64,000 nt of DNA. Source: Planococcus shixiaomingii. GTDB taxonomy: Bacteria; Bacillota; Bacilli; Bacillales_A; Planococcaceae. The position numbers and the translations under genes are program-made. Position 1 is the stretch's first letter, and each line of letters begins with the position of its first letter. Shown here piece after piece: positions 8,628 to 19,435 of the stretch. The stretch is from contig NZ_CP129236.1 in NCBI RefSeq assembly GCF_030413615.1, positions 3,828,001-3,892,000 on the forward strand. The letters are read 5' to 3'. A model generated the notes under the pieces. It ran no database searches, was not told the origin of the DNA, and worked only from the letters and a program-made list of their open reading frames with translations.

Positions 8628-9623
8628 CTATCGTGCCATTTCTAAAGGAGCAGCAGCCGGTTTGCCGAATAAATAGCCTTGGAACAGTTTATAACCTTGT
8701 CGTTTCAGCCATTCGAAATCCGCTTTTTCTTCTACTCCTTCAGCTAATGGAATAGATCCGACTTCTGAAGCCTTCTTCAAAAACTTAAGGGCCACTTCTT
8801 GTTTAGCGGCATCAGTCGCCACTCCTTGGACATATTGCATATCCAATTTCATGTAATGCGGGCGCAATTCAGCCAACAGCTCGATTGTGCTGTGCCCCTC
8901 TCCAACATCATCCAAGGCGTATTGGAAACCTTTTTCTTTGTAAAAAGCCAAGATTTTTTTCAAATGATCCACATCATCCACTTTTTCCGTCTCAACCACT
9001 TCAAAAACCAGCTGCTTCGGATTCACGCCAAGCTGGTTTGCCAGACTTGTTGTGGAACGCAAACAAAATTCCGGTGAATAGATGGATGTCGGAATAAAAT
9101 TAATGAACGCTTTTTTATCTTTCAATGGAACCGCGTGTTTGACCGCTGTCATGCGGCAAATCCGGTCAAGGGCATATAGCCTTCCGCGGCTTTTAGCAGC
9201 TGGAAAAATTTCGTTCGGGTAAATTGTTGAACCGTCCGCATTGTTGAATCGGGAAAGAAGTTCATATGCAAAAATTTCTTCTGTTTCTGTCACAATCGGT
9301 TGATAATGGCAAATCAGCCGTTCGTTCGAAATCACGTCATCGATCCATTCCATATCAAAAACATGCTCCATCTCAGAAACTGGCTGCCATTTTTCACGAT
9401 TGATGCGGAACATCACTTTATCGGTTTCCAGAAAGTGATTGCAAAAATCCAGAAATTCCTTGGCGCCTTTTTCATCCATCTGCAAAACAGACTCTTTCCT
9501 GCTGATTGTTATCTCTCTTCGCTCTAAATGATCTATAATTTGTCCCAATGACGATTGATTTGTTTCGCCATCAAACTTAATTTCAAATTTTAAACTGGCA
9601 ACCGAACAACTATTACATTCCAC
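8628..9623 (-). CDS. EAL-domain cyclic-di-GMP phosphodiesterase
   Basis: The 331-residue protein has an EAL domain at about residues 95-325 and an N-terminal region of about 90 residues with an early CNSC pair. The EAL motif reads ELLSR (Glu121). Other catalytic positions appear intact: Asn175, Glu208/Glu211, the Asp-Asp pair 238-239, Lys259, Glu295/Glu298 and Gln315. It should therefore hydrolyse c-di-GMP to pGpG in the cytoplasm. No membrane segment or GGDEF domain is visible. The DDFG loop is altered to DDVGEGH. The N-terminal part could be a sensor or oligomerisation module. A c-di-GMP riboswitch lies about 19 kb downstream in this window. Confidence 0.85.
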   Translation of the reverse strand: MECNSCSVASLKFEIKFDGETNQSSLGQIIDHLERREITISRKESVLQMDEKGAKEFLDFCNHFLETDKVMFRINREKWQPVSEMEHVFDMEWIDDVISNERLICHYQPIVTETEEIFAYELLSRFNNADGSTIYPNEIFPAAKSRGRLYALDRICRMTAVKHAVPLKDKKAFINFIPTSIYSPEFCLRSTTSLANQLGVNPKQLVFEVVETEKVDDVDHLKKILAFYKEKGFQYALDDVGEGHSTIELLAELRPHYMKLDMQYVQGVATDAAKQEVALKFLKKASEVGSIPLAEGVEEKADFEWLKRQGYKLFQGYLFGKPAAAPLEMAR

Positions 9624-9735
9624 ACTATCTTCCTCCCCTGATTCCTGCTAATTCCAGTTTACTTTATATGACTTATGAACGGCAAGAACAGAGAATATTT
9701 TCCTATTATATGTCTCACACCTTTTACATAAAAGA

Positions 9736-9764
9736 GGCCAGCCAAGCTTCTAAGCTGGCTGGCC
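9736..9764 (-). terminator. Intrinsic terminator of the haem-copper-oxidase-like gene
   Basis: The inverted repeat GGCCAGCC...GGCTGGCC has one bulged base and is followed in the minus direction by TCTTTTAT. It lies just after the stop at 9772. Confidence 0.75.
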
Positions 9765-9771
9765 AATTCAG

Positions 9772-10152
9772 TTAGAACCGCACTTCTTTTTTAACATTCT
9801 TAAATACATTTATTATAAAAATTACCACTCCAATGATGACTAGCCAAGCTCCGGGTATCGCAAAGGGAAGCCCGGCACTTTCATTTCCATTGGCAAATAA
9901 AATCATTCCTATAAGCAAAGCAACAGTGCCGATGTTGTGCAGCCAAAAATGAACTTTGCCCAATATGCTGTCTCCCGCCCGAGGGAAATAGTAGTAAATT
10001 AAACCAAACAACGCCATTGTCGCCCATGCAAGCAAATTGACGTGTGCATGGACAGGAGTGTACTGAAACTTGTCAGCCATTCCCATATAGAGCCCTAAGC
10101 TAACTCCAATAAGCAAATAGACGCTGGCTACTTTAATGAAGGCGATGCCCAT
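9772..10152 (-). CDS. Small membrane protein related to haem-copper oxidase subunit I
   Basis: A 126-residue protein with four hydrophobic helices. The segment PVHAHVNLLAWATMALFG and the later HFWLHNIG resemble the first helices of cbb3/NO-reductase-type subunit I and NnrS-like proteins, where such histidines bind haem. It is far too short to be an oxidase by itself. Similar stand-alone proteins occur in Bacillales and their function is unknown. I chose ATG 10152, which has AGAGGAG upstream, over an in-frame TTG at 10173. It stands alone with its own terminator. Confidence 0.7.
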   Translation of the reverse strand: MGIAFIKVASVYLLIGVSLGLYMGMADKFQYTPVHAHVNLLAWATMALFGLIYYYFPRAGDSILGKVHFWLHNIGTVALLIGMILFANGNESAGLPFAIPGAWLVIIGVVIFIINVFKNVKKEVRF

Positions 10153-10436
10153 GTTAACCGCTTCTCCTCTCAATTTTCTGCCTACTTATACTTTGGCTAG
10201 TTTGTGGCTTGCCGCCGCTCTTAAGCTGTGCATTAATTGACGGATGGCGCTTATCCTCCTTTCTTTGGCATTGGGACTGCCTGTTTTTCTCACTTTATTT
10301 ATTCTCTAACTGGATGGGATTTCCTTCTTCTTTTACATCAAAAATTTACGAATTTGAAAGAAAAAAGGGAATTCCGTTAAAGAAGAGAATTGTTACTTGA
10401 TGGAGAATCACATTTTGCTGAAAAGGAGAATGTAAG

Positions 10437-10976
10437 ATGGGAAAAATCGTTGTACCGATGTATATAACGCTGGATGGGGTTATGGAAAAACCGGCATGGA
10501 GCGCTCCGTATTGGAACGAAGAAGTGGAAAATTTCCAAAACACACTTCTTCACGCTTGTGATTCCTTGCTGCTCGGACGCGTCACTTATGAAGAATTTGC
10601 AGAATACTGGCCGACAGCGAAAGATGAACAAGGCTTTGCGGAACGGATGAACAGTCTGCCAAAATTTGTCGCCTCACAAACGTTGGAAACCTCTGAATGG
10701 AATGCGACATTCCTTAAGGGAGATGTAGTCGAAGAAGTAAAGAAACTGAAACAAAACGACCACAATATGCTGGTATATGGCAGCGCTATGCTTGTCCAAA
10801 CGCTTTTGGACCACGATTTAGTGGATGAACTGCATTTGATCATCTGCCCGTTGGTGCTTGGCGAAGGAAAACGGCTATTCAAAGAAGGCCAGGCACAAAA
10901 GAAATTCTCTTTGGGCATCAGCAAAGACACGGCCACCGGTGTTGTCATTTCTAGCTATGTTGCGGCGGAAATTTAG
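10437..10976 (+). CDS. Dihydrofolate reductase-fold (RibD C-terminal) family protein
   Basis: A 179-residue protein of the RibD_C/dihydrofolate-reductase-like family. The start IVVPMYITLDGVME, the middle LLLGRVTYEEFAEYW, LVYGSAMLVQTLLDHDLVDEL and the C-terminal CPLVLGEGKRLF are characteristic. These stand-alone proteins probably bind NADPH and reduce an unknown small substrate; they are not the housekeeping folate enzyme or the riboflavin deaminase-reductase. AAAGGAG precedes the ATG. The gene is monocistronic and followed by a hairpin and the repeat cluster. Confidence 0.8.
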   Translation: MGKIVVPMYITLDGVMEKPAWSAPYWNEEVENFQNTLLHACDSLLLGRVTYEEFAEYWPTAKDEQGFAERMNSLPKFVASQTLETSEWNATFLKGDVVEEVKKLKQNDHNMLVYGSAMLVQTLLDHDLVDELHLIICPLVLGEGKRLFKEGQAQKKFSLGISKDTATGVVISSYVAAEI

Positions 10977-10989
10977 CAATACAAAAAAG

Positions 10990-11017
10990 GCTGTCGAGAA
11001 ACTCTCCTCAGCTTTTT
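10990..11017 (+). terminator. Probable terminator of the RibD-fold gene
   Basis: GCTG and GAGA pair with TCTC and CAGC around an AAC loop, followed by five Ts. The stem contains small internal loops, so strength is uncertain. Confidence 0.5.
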
Positions 11018-11018
11018 C

Positions 11019-11150
11019 ATTGCGCTCCAGGCGGACGCTTTTCGCGGGCACGGCCTCAGCCGCTTCCTTCGCTTCGCTCCGTCCAGGGTCTTCGTCTCGT
11101 GCTGTCCCGCTGGAGTCGCCGCCTTCCGCTTCATTCAGCGGTTTATTAGA
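11019..11150. repeat. Bacillales-type intergenic repeat (GC-rich, non-coding)
   Basis: A GC-rich, low-complexity block with nested partial palindromes (CGCTCCAGGCGGACGC, CCGCTTCCTTCGCTTCGC, CCCGCTGGAGTCGCCG) stands out from the surrounding DNA. From memory, near-identical blocks are scattered between genes in many Bacillaceae and Planococcaceae genomes. It has no reading frame with a ribosome site. No second copy is in the window. Confidence 0.6.
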
Positions 11151-11230
11151 GCATAAGAGTTTTATATAGGTATCATAAATCTCTCTCTTTTGTCACCAAG
11201 TGAAATAATCATAAAATCTCTAGAGTAAAT

Positions 11231-11390
11231 AAAAGAAACTAGCTTTGTTCCCACCGTGTGGCTATGGAGCGAAACAGCGGAGAAAACATGTGCTCCTGCA
11301 GCGCTGCGCGCTTCGTCGCAAAGATATGGCCCAAACTCCTTTGGACCATATCTTCGCAGCTGTTTTGCGGAATAGCCATGTGGTCATTTC
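11231..11390. repeat. Dispersed palindromic element, copy 1
   Basis: The block is an imperfect long inverted repeat: the left arm (GGCTATGGAGCGAAACAGC) mirrors the right arm (AGCTGTTTTGCGGAATAGCC). Inside is the hairpin GATATGGCCCAAA/TTTGGACCATATC. A 45-base core (11292-11336) is the reverse complement of 17926-17970 with two mismatches, and both flanks match copy 2 in direct orientation. No protein is encoded. It resembles a MITE- or REP-like intergenic element. Confidence 0.7.
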
Positions 11391-11428
11391 CTTGTCCATT
11401 TATTATTAGGGTTATTTAACAATCTGAC

Positions 11429-11457
11429 AAAAAGGCTCCTGTATTAGGAGCCTTTTT
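11429..11457 (-). terminator. Terminator of the mtnKA-ABC operon
   Basis: A 12-bp stem (AAAAAGGCTCCT/AGGAGCCTTTTT) with a five-base loop overlaps the first base of the permease stop codon. The T tract runs in the minus direction. Confidence 0.85.
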
Positions 11458-12476
11458 CAGGTTTTCGCAAATTTATGTTTTGCATAGACATACGTAACCG
11501 CTAATGCAATAACAAGAACGCCGCCTTTAATAATGTCAAACGCGTAATACGGCAAGTTCAAGATGGTCAAGCCGTTCAGTAAAATACCGATGACCGCTGC
11601 ACCGAAAAACGTTCCGAGAGCGTTCGGCTTTCCTGCCCCAAGTACCGAGTAGCCGACAAAAACAGCAGCAATTGCTTCCATCATCAACGGTGCTCCAGCG
11701 TCAATCTGCCCCGATCCGACACGTGCTGTAAATAAAATTCCCGCCATTGAAGCAAAAACGCCGGATACTACGTATGCTGCAAATTTCACTTTTTTAACAT
11801 TGACTCCGGACAGCGTCGCCGCTTCCGCGTTGCCCCCGGTCATCTGCATAATGCGTCCCCAACGGGTATGGTTCAGTATGACGTAGGTCGCCAAAACCAT
11901 TACCAGCATAATCCAAACAGGCACCGGCAAGCCGAGCATTTTCCCTTGGCCAATCCATAGGAACGCTTCGGACATTTGCCCTGGCGCCGTCCCGCCGGAT
12001 GTCAGCGGCATATTATTATAAATCGAGTACCCTTCCGTATAAGTCCGGTGGAGCCCCGCGACAATGTACATCATGCCCAGTGTTGCCAATAAATCCGGAA
12101 TTCCGATGACTACAATCAGTAAGCTATTAACTACGCCAACTAATACACCAACCAGCAATGGCAATAGCAATACAAGCCAAAGCGGCATTTCGTACCAGAC
12201 CATCAGCGAAGCCGTTACGACAGTCGACAGCGACATGGTGGAACCGACTGATAAGTCAAAGCCATCCACTACCAAAGTAAAGGTTACGCCTAGCGCCAAC
12301 AGCGTCACAATGGAAATCGATCGCAAAATATCCGTGAAGTTTCCATATGTTAAAAAAGCATCACTAATCGTGCTAAAGTAAAAAACAATAAAGGCCAATA
12401 GCGCAATCGCGCCATATTTAAACAGAAATTGGATTGCGTTCTCTTTCGCTGAGCTCTTCTTTTCCACCGCTTGCAT
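11457..12476 (-). CDS. Sugar-type ABC transporter permease, candidate methylthioribose importer
   Basis: A 339-residue membrane protein of the RbsC/BPD_transp_2 family with about nine to ten helices. Recognisable segments are LALGVTFTLVVDGFDLSVGSTM, GVVNSLLIVVIGIPDLLATLG and GGNAEAATLSGVNV. It forms the channel of a carbohydrate importer with the ATPase and binding protein encoded upstream. ATG 12476 has AAGGA nine bases ahead. The frame overlaps the end of the ATPase gene by 59 bases, which is long and implies tight translational coupling. As the last gene of an operon led by a SAM riboswitch and mtnK-mtnA, the likely cargo is 5-methylthioribose. This is inference from context. Confidence 0.8.
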   Translation of the reverse strand: MQAVEKKSSAKENAIQFLFKYGAIALLAFIVFYFSTISDAFLTYGNFTDILRSISIVTLLALGVTFTLVVDGFDLSVGSTMSLSTVVTASLMVWYEMPLWLVLLLPLLVGVLVGVVNSLLIVVIGIPDLLATLGMMYIVAGLHRTYTEGYSIYNNMPLTSGGTAPGQMSEAFLWIGQGKMLGLPVPVWIMLVMVLATYVILNHTRWGRIMQMTGGNAEAATLSGVNVKKVKFAAYVVSGVFASMAGILFTARVGSGQIDAGAPLMMEAIAAVFVGYSVLGAGKPNALGTFFGAAVIGILLNGLTILNLPYYAFDIIKGGVLVIALAVTYVYAKHKFAKT

Positions 12477-13956
12477 ATAACAAAATCCTTTCCTGGGTCG
12501 CTTCTTCTCGTGAAAATTCTTTCACGATCTGCCCGTTATACATAACCAAAATCCTGTCTGAAATTCCAATGGCTTCATGAATTTCACTAGAAAAATAAAG
12601 GCAGCCTTTGCCGCTTGCGGCCAGTTGGCGGATCAACTTAAAAATATCGACCTTTGCGCCGATATCGACGCCTTTCGTCGGCTCATCAAACAAGTACAAA
12701 CTGGAATCGAGTGAAATCCATTTGCCGATCGCCACTTTTTGTTGATTGCCACCGCTTAAATGGACAAGCGGTGTATCTGTATTGTCCGTCTTAATGCGCA
12801 AACGGTTAATAATATCCAGCGCAAACTCTTTTTCCGCCGCTTTGTTCATAAACAAGCCGCGAGAGAATTTCCGCAAATTCGGGAATGAGGCATTGGTTTG
12901 AAGCGATTCATGCACAAAAAGCCCTTCTTTTCTACGCTCTTCCGGAATGAGTGCCATTCCAGCTTTGATGGCATCTTCAGGGTGCCTTAACTTAACCGTT
13001 TTTCCCGCTAATTGTACGCTCCCCTTCAGCTGCGGAGAACTGCCAAACAAAGCTTTGGCCAGTTCGGTTTTACCGGCTCCGACAAGGCCCACTACACCAA
13101 CAATTTCCCCTTCTGCCACTTCCAACGAAATGTTCTTCAGTTTTTCGTCATCGGACAAGCCGCTTACTTGCAGCAATTGTCCGCCAATCGGATGGCTGCG
13201 GCTGATCAATTCATTGCTCAGCGTAGCACCCAGCATCGCGCCGACAATCTGGTCTTGGTCGGCATGCGCCGTTTCAAAAGTTTTTACTACTGTCCCTTCC
13301 CGCATGACAGTAATCCGATCACTGATTTCGAATACTTCCGGCAAACGGTGAGAGATAAAGACGCAGCCGACTCCTTCCGCTTTCAATTTCTGGATGACTG
13401 AAAACAGCTTCTCTGATTCACGGATTGATAAAGGAGCAGTCGGTTCATCAAAAATAATTATTTTTGCTGAATGGACGAGGGCCCGCGCAATAAGCACCAA
13501 TTGCTTTTCAGCGAGCGTCAGCTGAGCCGCTTTTTGCTGTACCGGGATAGTGTCCGCCTGCAATTCTTTTAATACCGCTTTTGCTTGTGCATGTATCTTC
13601 TTTTTGGAAAGAAATACATTTTTGCCTGCCGCAAACGTATCCAGCAAAATATTTTCTGCTACGGAAAGTTCCGCGACAATGGCGGTGTCCACTTCCTGGT
13701 AAACGCAATAAATACCTTGTTCTTTCGCTGCTTTCGGTGATTGCAGGCGAATATCCTTTCCTTCCAGCAACAAATCCCCACTGTCTTGCGGGTAAACTCC
13801 TGACAAAACTTTCATAAGCGTACTTTTTCCAGCCCCATTCACACCGAGCAAGGCATGGACTTCACCTTTTTTCAAATGGAAATTAGCTTCTTCAAGCGCC
13901 TTCACTTTTCCGAATGTTTTATGGATGTTGTTCATCGACAATAAGTGATTTTCCAT
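12418..13956 (-). CDS. Sugar-type ABC transporter ATPase (tandem domains), candidate methylthioribose importer
   Basis: A 512-residue RbsA/MglA-type ATPase with two fused nucleotide-binding domains. The first has Walker A GVNGAGKST and Walker B IIIFDEPTAPLS; the second has GLVGAGKTELAK, LSGGNQQKVAIGKW and LYLFDEPTKGVD, the usual degenerate arrangement. ATG 13956 is chosen because AAGGAG lies about eight bases upstream; the frame stays open 45 codons further 5' but that part crosses an intercistronic hairpin. It energises the importer with the overlapping permease gene. The mtnK-mtnA context points to methylthioribose, but ribose-like sugars are the general family substrates. Confidence 0.85.
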   Translation of the reverse strand: MENHLLSMNNIHKTFGKVKALEEANFHLKKGEVHALLGVNGAGKSTLMKVLSGVYPQDSGDLLLEGKDIRLQSPKAAKEQGIYCVYQEVDTAIVAELSVAENILLDTFAAGKNVFLSKKKIHAQAKAVLKELQADTIPVQQKAAQLTLAEKQLVLIARALVHSAKIIIFDEPTAPLSIRESEKLFSVIQKLKAEGVGCVFISHRLPEVFEISDRITVMREGTVVKTFETAHADQDQIVGAMLGATLSNELISRSHPIGGQLLQVSGLSDDEKLKNISLEVAEGEIVGVVGLVGAGKTELAKALFGSSPQLKGSVQLAGKTVKLRHPEDAIKAGMALIPEERRKEGLFVHESLQTNASFPNLRKFSRGLFMNKAAEKEFALDIINRLRIKTDNTDTPLVHLSGGNQQKVAIGKWISLDSSLYLFDEPTKGVDIGAKVDIFKLIRQLAASGKGCLYFSSEIHEAIGISDRILVMYNGQIVKEFSREEATQERILLYASGGKEELSERERNPISV

Positions 13957-13979
13957 GAACTTGCTCCTTTCTGAGAAAA

Positions 13980-14004
13980 GAGCCGCCCTGATGGCGGGCA
14001 GCTC
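13980..14004 (-). other. Intercistronic hairpin after the sugar-binding-protein gene
   Basis: GAGC and CGCC arms pair with GGCG and GCTC around TGAT with a small bulge, 14 bases after the binding-protein stop. There is no good T tract, so it may stabilise the upstream mRNA segment or act as a leaky terminator. Confidence 0.5.
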
Positions 14005-14017
14005 TCGACGTGATAGA

Positions 14018-15093
14018 TTACTGGCCTTCCAACTCCCGAAGTGCATCTGTGTAGCCTTGATCACTTGAGCCCCAGCCTTCAATATGGTCACTGAGTTCTG
14101 CTGTCGTCACTGTTTCTTCCGGCAGTTTTTCAGCATCAACAAAGACAGGATTCAGGACAATTTTCTCTTCCGGATTTTCTCCGTTAATTTTCTGGTACAA
14201 ATAACGCACTTGGATGCGGCCAATGTCAATCGGATCTACAGCAGCCGAAGCAACCCACGGGCTGTTTTCTTTTTGCATCATCTGCAAGTCCTCGTCACTC
14301 ATATCAATGCCATATACTTTAATATCTGTACGCCCGGCTTGCTCAATTGCCCGGACAGCGCCTTTTGCAAATTCATCCCAAGAAGCCCATACCGCTGTAA
14401 TATCGCCTTCGTTCGGATATTGCTTCAAGATCGCTTCCATTTGTGATTGTGTATCAAGTGCCGTATTTTGGGTAGCTGCACCAAAAGTCGCGACTTCTTT
14501 AATGCCTGGGTTGTTTGATAAAAACTCTTCATAGGCGACTTGGCGTCTTTCCATTGGGGCAAAACCTGCCACCCAGATTTTCACAATGTTCGCTTCGCCG
14601 TTTGCATCTTCAGCCAATTTTTCCAACGTCATTTTTGCCATATCTTCATCGCCTTGCTGCAGGTTTACGGCTCCTTCCACTTCTACTCCAGTGTCGAATG
14701 CAACTACCGGAATTCCTTTTTCAATCGCTTTTTCAACGCCTTGGTTTAACGCTTCTTTTGTTCCATGGTCAATCAAGATGCCATCTACGCCTTGATTAAT
14801 TGCAGCGTCTAGGTTCGAAGCCATTTTAGCCAAGTCACCGTCTGAAGTGAAAACAGTAACATCGCCGCCGAACTTTTCAACTTGTTCTTTCACGCCGTCA
14901 ATATACTGAGCCGAGAACGTTCCCAGATTGATTTGCATGATCAATGCGATTTTCTTGCCTGATAATGGGTTGTCCGAAGCAGCTGTTTTGTTTGCGGATG
15001 TTGTTTCTTCGCTGACATTTCCTTTTGGCTGGCAGCCGGCCAACAAAATGCCGATAAGTAAAAGCACTGATAATAACCAAAGTGATTGTTTTT

Positions 15094-15097
<4 letters not shown>
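14018..15097 (-). CDS. Sugar-type ABC substrate-binding lipoprotein, candidate methylthioribose receptor
   Basis: The 359-residue protein has a lipoprotein signal peptide with lipobox LLAGC (Cys22) and a Thr/Ser-rich linker. A type I periplasmic-binding fold of the ribose/galactose class follows: [21 protein letters not shown], then [37 protein letters not shown] and [10 protein letters not shown]. It binds a pentose-like ligand outside the membrane. Its start overlaps the mtnA stop by four bases, so it is translated with the salvage enzymes. That coupling, plus the SAM riboswitch at the operon head, makes 5-methylthioribose the best candidate ligand. Other sugar ligands remain possible. Confidence 0.85.
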
Positions 15098-17357
<2,260 letters not shown>

Positions 17358-17362
17358 CTAGG

Positions 17363-17570
17363 AATATAAAAAGCCTCTTTCATCAGAAAGAGGCGCAGAA
17401 TAAGAGATTCTTCACCTCTTATCTTTCAGAGATTGTCATCTCTGATGGAATTAGCACCGTGCCTTGCGGGATTTTCATCCCGGCGCAAAAGCGCCCCGTC
17501 TCACAACGGTATTACGGTCGGTTGCTGGGCGTCATCGGGCCAATATCCCTCTGCCAGCTCTTGATAAGAG
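17363..17570 (-). promoter_or_regulatory. SAM-I (S-box) riboswitch of the mtnK operon
   Basis: Reading the minus strand from 17570, the conserved S-box elements appear in order: CTCTTATCAAGAG, GCTGGCAGAGGGA, TGGCCC, GCCCAGCAACC, GGTGCTAATTCC, and the closing GATAAGAG (17423-17416), which pairs with the first strand to form P1. A terminator follows: GCCTCTTTC pairs with GAAAGAGGC (17373-17394), then TTTTTATATT. AAGAGG of the P1 3' strand can instead pair with CCTCTT of the terminator. The switch should be OFF when SAM is plentiful. Confidence 0.95.
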
Positions 17571-17613
17571 TAGTAATTTCAATTTTTTATTTAATTAGTT
17601 AACTCGATAATGA

Positions 17614-17643
17614 ATACTATCACGGTTCAGAATAGAGTGTCAA
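17614..17643 (-). promoter_or_regulatory. Promoter of the mtnK operon
   Basis: On the minus strand TTGACA (17643-17638) is followed after 18 bases by TAGTAT (17619-17614). Transcription would start about 35-40 bases before the S-box aptamer. Confidence 0.6.
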
Positions 17644-17756
17644 TCAAATTTTTCGAAATATTTATGCAAGAACATAATTGACAGATTTCCTCAGGCGTGG
17701 AATAATCAAAATTAATTTACTAATAAGTTATTAAATATACTAAGTTAATTTAAACT

Positions 17757-18003
17757 AAAGAAACCAGCTTTTTCACACCGCTTCGGCCGCTTAGAAAGGT
17801 TGAAGTGGATGATGTGGAGCAAAATAGCGGAGACTCCCGTGGGATAGCGAGACAGCCGAGACCCCGCAGGGCAAAAGCCCGAGGAGGCTTGGCGCTCGCC
17901 CGCAGGAAGATATGGCGCAAAGGTAGTTTGGGCCATATCTCTGCGACGAAGCGCGTAGCGCTGCAGGAGCAAAGGGTCTTCGGAGCTGTTTTGCGGAATA
18001 TCG
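17757..18003. repeat. Dispersed palindromic element, copy 2, with nested GC-rich repeat
   Basis: The left flank (AAAGAAACCAGCTTTTTCACACCG) and right flank (AGCTGTTTTGCGGAATA) match copy 1 at 11231-11390 in the same orientation, while a 45-base core (17926-17970) is inverted relative to copy 1 with two mismatches. Between 17812 and 17910 sits a GC-rich block (GGAGACTCCCGTGGGA to GCTCGCCCGCAGGAAG) of a kind I know as a common Bacillales intergenic repeat. It lies between two divergent SAM riboswitches and encodes no credible protein. Confidence 0.7.
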
Positions 18004-18043
18004 ACAAGTGAAGATTTTTAGTTCAACTTACAATTGAATACTT

Positions 18044-18190
18044 TTCTTATTTAGAGCAGGTGGAGGGACAAGCCCTATGATACCCGGCAACCGGTCCAGC
18101 TTTGGACACGGTGCTAATTCTTGCAGCCAAGCGGCTGAGAAATAAGAAGTTGTTAAGCCCTTAACCTCTTCTTGTTTGAAGTGGTTTTTT
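18044..18190 (+). promoter_or_regulatory. SAM-I (S-box) riboswitch of the mtnWXBD operon
   Basis: The aptamer (18044-18149) shows TTATTTAGAGCAGGTGGAGG, GGCAACC, GGTGCTAATTCTTGC and a closing AAATAAGAA that forms P1. Two exclusive hairpins follow. The antiterminator pairs AAGAAG (18144-18149) and GTTAA with TTAAC and CTTCTT (18168-18173). The terminator pairs AACC-CTTC (18163-18171) with GAAG-GGTT (18178-18186), then Ts. SAM binding holds AAGAAG in P1 and so favours termination. I see no convincing -35 upstream; the promoter must lie close to the end of the repeat element. Confidence 0.95.
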
Positions 18191-18215
18191 ATTTTGTTTA
18201 GGAGTGTGAAATCAT

Positions 18216-19430
18216 TTGAGCAGATTGACAGCTACGTATCAGTTATTTGGACAGTCCGGATCTTTCGAAAAGAAGGCGGAAGGCATCGCCCTTGGGCTGA
18301 CTGTTGGATCATGGACCGATTTGCCTTTATTGGAACAGGAACAACTTAAACAACATAAAGGGACAGTTGTCTCAGTTACCGAATTTGAAGAAATTCATCA
18401 TCCATTTAAACCGGAACAAATTCGCGCAGAAGTAAAAATTTCCTACCCAAGCGTCAACTTTTCACCTGACTTGCCAGCCATTTTGACAACCGTTTTTGGC
18501 AAATTGTCACTCGATGGTGAAGTGAAGCTGCTGGATCTCGAGTTTGACGATGAGCTTCTGTCCCATTTCCCTGGCCCCCGTTTTGGAATTGAAGGCATCC
18601 GCAGTGAGCTAGGAATTATCGACCGCCCACTCGTCATGAGTATTTTCAAAGGGGTGATCGGCCGTGATATGAATTATTTAGCGGATCAGCTTCGCCAACA
18701 AGCGCTTGGCGGGGTCGATCTGGTTAAAGATGATGAAATCCTTTTTGAAAATCCGTTGACGCCATTTGAGAAACGCATCACTACAGGGAGAAAAGTGCTT
18801 CGCCAAGTTTACGAAGAAACGGGACACCGCACTTTATATGCCGCCAATCTATCAGGCAGGACTTCTGATTTAAAAGGAAAAGCACGAAAAGCACGCGAGC
18901 TCGGTGCCGACGCGCTGCTGTTTAACGTTCATGCTTATGGCTTTGACGTGCTGCAGGAGTTAGCGGAAGATGACAGCATCGGATTGCCGCTCATGGCCCA
19001 TCCGGCATTCAGCGGAGCTTTTACCTCTTCTCCATTTTATGGAGTAGCAACACCGCTTGCTCTTGGGAAGTTGACACGATATGCAGGAGCGGACTTTTCC
19101 TTGTTCCCCTCCCCATACGGAAGTGTTGCTCTTGAGAAATCAGCCGCTTTGGCTTTAGGGATAGAATTAACAAAGAAAAGCGCTGTAAAAAGGACGTTCC
19201 CTGTCCCTTCAGCCGGCATTCATCCCGGCTTAGTTCCACTTTTGATCAACGATTATGGGATAGAAAGCATCATCAATGCCGGCGGCGGTGTCCATGGCCA
19301 TCCGGCAGGCGCGTCTGGCGGCGGCCTTGCTTTCAGGCAAGCAGTCGACGCAGTGTTAAATGGAGTCGACTTGGCGGATGCAGCTGAACAGAATGCCGAA
19401 CTAAAAACAGCACTTGAGTTATGGGGGTAA
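18216..19430 (+). CDS. mtnW: 2,3-diketo-5-methylthiopentyl-1-phosphate enolase (RuBisCO-like protein)
   Basis: A 404-residue form IV RuBisCO-like protein that enolises diketo-methylthiopentyl phosphate in methionine salvage. The RuBisCO-derived active-site segment [10 protein letters not shown] is present, with Lys171 as the carbamylated metal-binding lysine and Asp173-Glu174 beside it; AHPAF and the C-terminal [21 protein letters not shown] phosphate loop are also seen. The loop-6 lysine needed for CO2 fixation is not found, as expected for the enolase. It begins at TTG 18216 with AGGAG 11 bases upstream. It is first in mtnWXBD behind the SAM riboswitch. Confidence 0.95.
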   Translation: MSRLTATYQLFGQSGSFEKKAEGIALGLTVGSWTDLPLLEQEQLKQHKGTVVSVTEFEEIHHPFKPEQIRAEVKISYPSVNFSPDLPAILTTVFGKLSLDGEVKLLDLEFDDELLSHFPGPRFGIEGIRSELGIIDRPLVMSIFKGVIGRDMNYLADQLRQQALGGVDLVKDDEILFENPLTPFEKRITTGRKVLRQVYEETGHRTLYAANLSGRTSDLKGKARKARELGADALLFNVHAYGFDVLQELAEDDSIGLPLMAHPAFSGAFTSSPFYGVATPLALGKLTRYAGADFSLFPSPYGSVALEKSAALALGIELTKKSAVKRTFPVPSAGIHPGLVPLLINDYGIESIINAGGGVHGHPAGASGGGLAFRQAVDAVLNGVDLADAAEQNAELKTALELWG

Positions 19431-19435
19431 CCAAC

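Noticed and set aside
10209..10400. 63-codon frame before the RibD-fold gene
   Set aside because: Composition is that of random AT-rich DNA and there is no ribosome site.
12418..14091. Longer ATPase reading frame starting at 14091
   Set aside because: The extra 45 codons run through the intercistronic hairpin and into the binding-protein gene; ATG 13956 has a good ribosome site and the normal family start.
17745..18011. Open frames on both strands across the palindromic element
   Set aside because: The frames follow from the repeat's GC-rich palindromic sequence and match no protein family.
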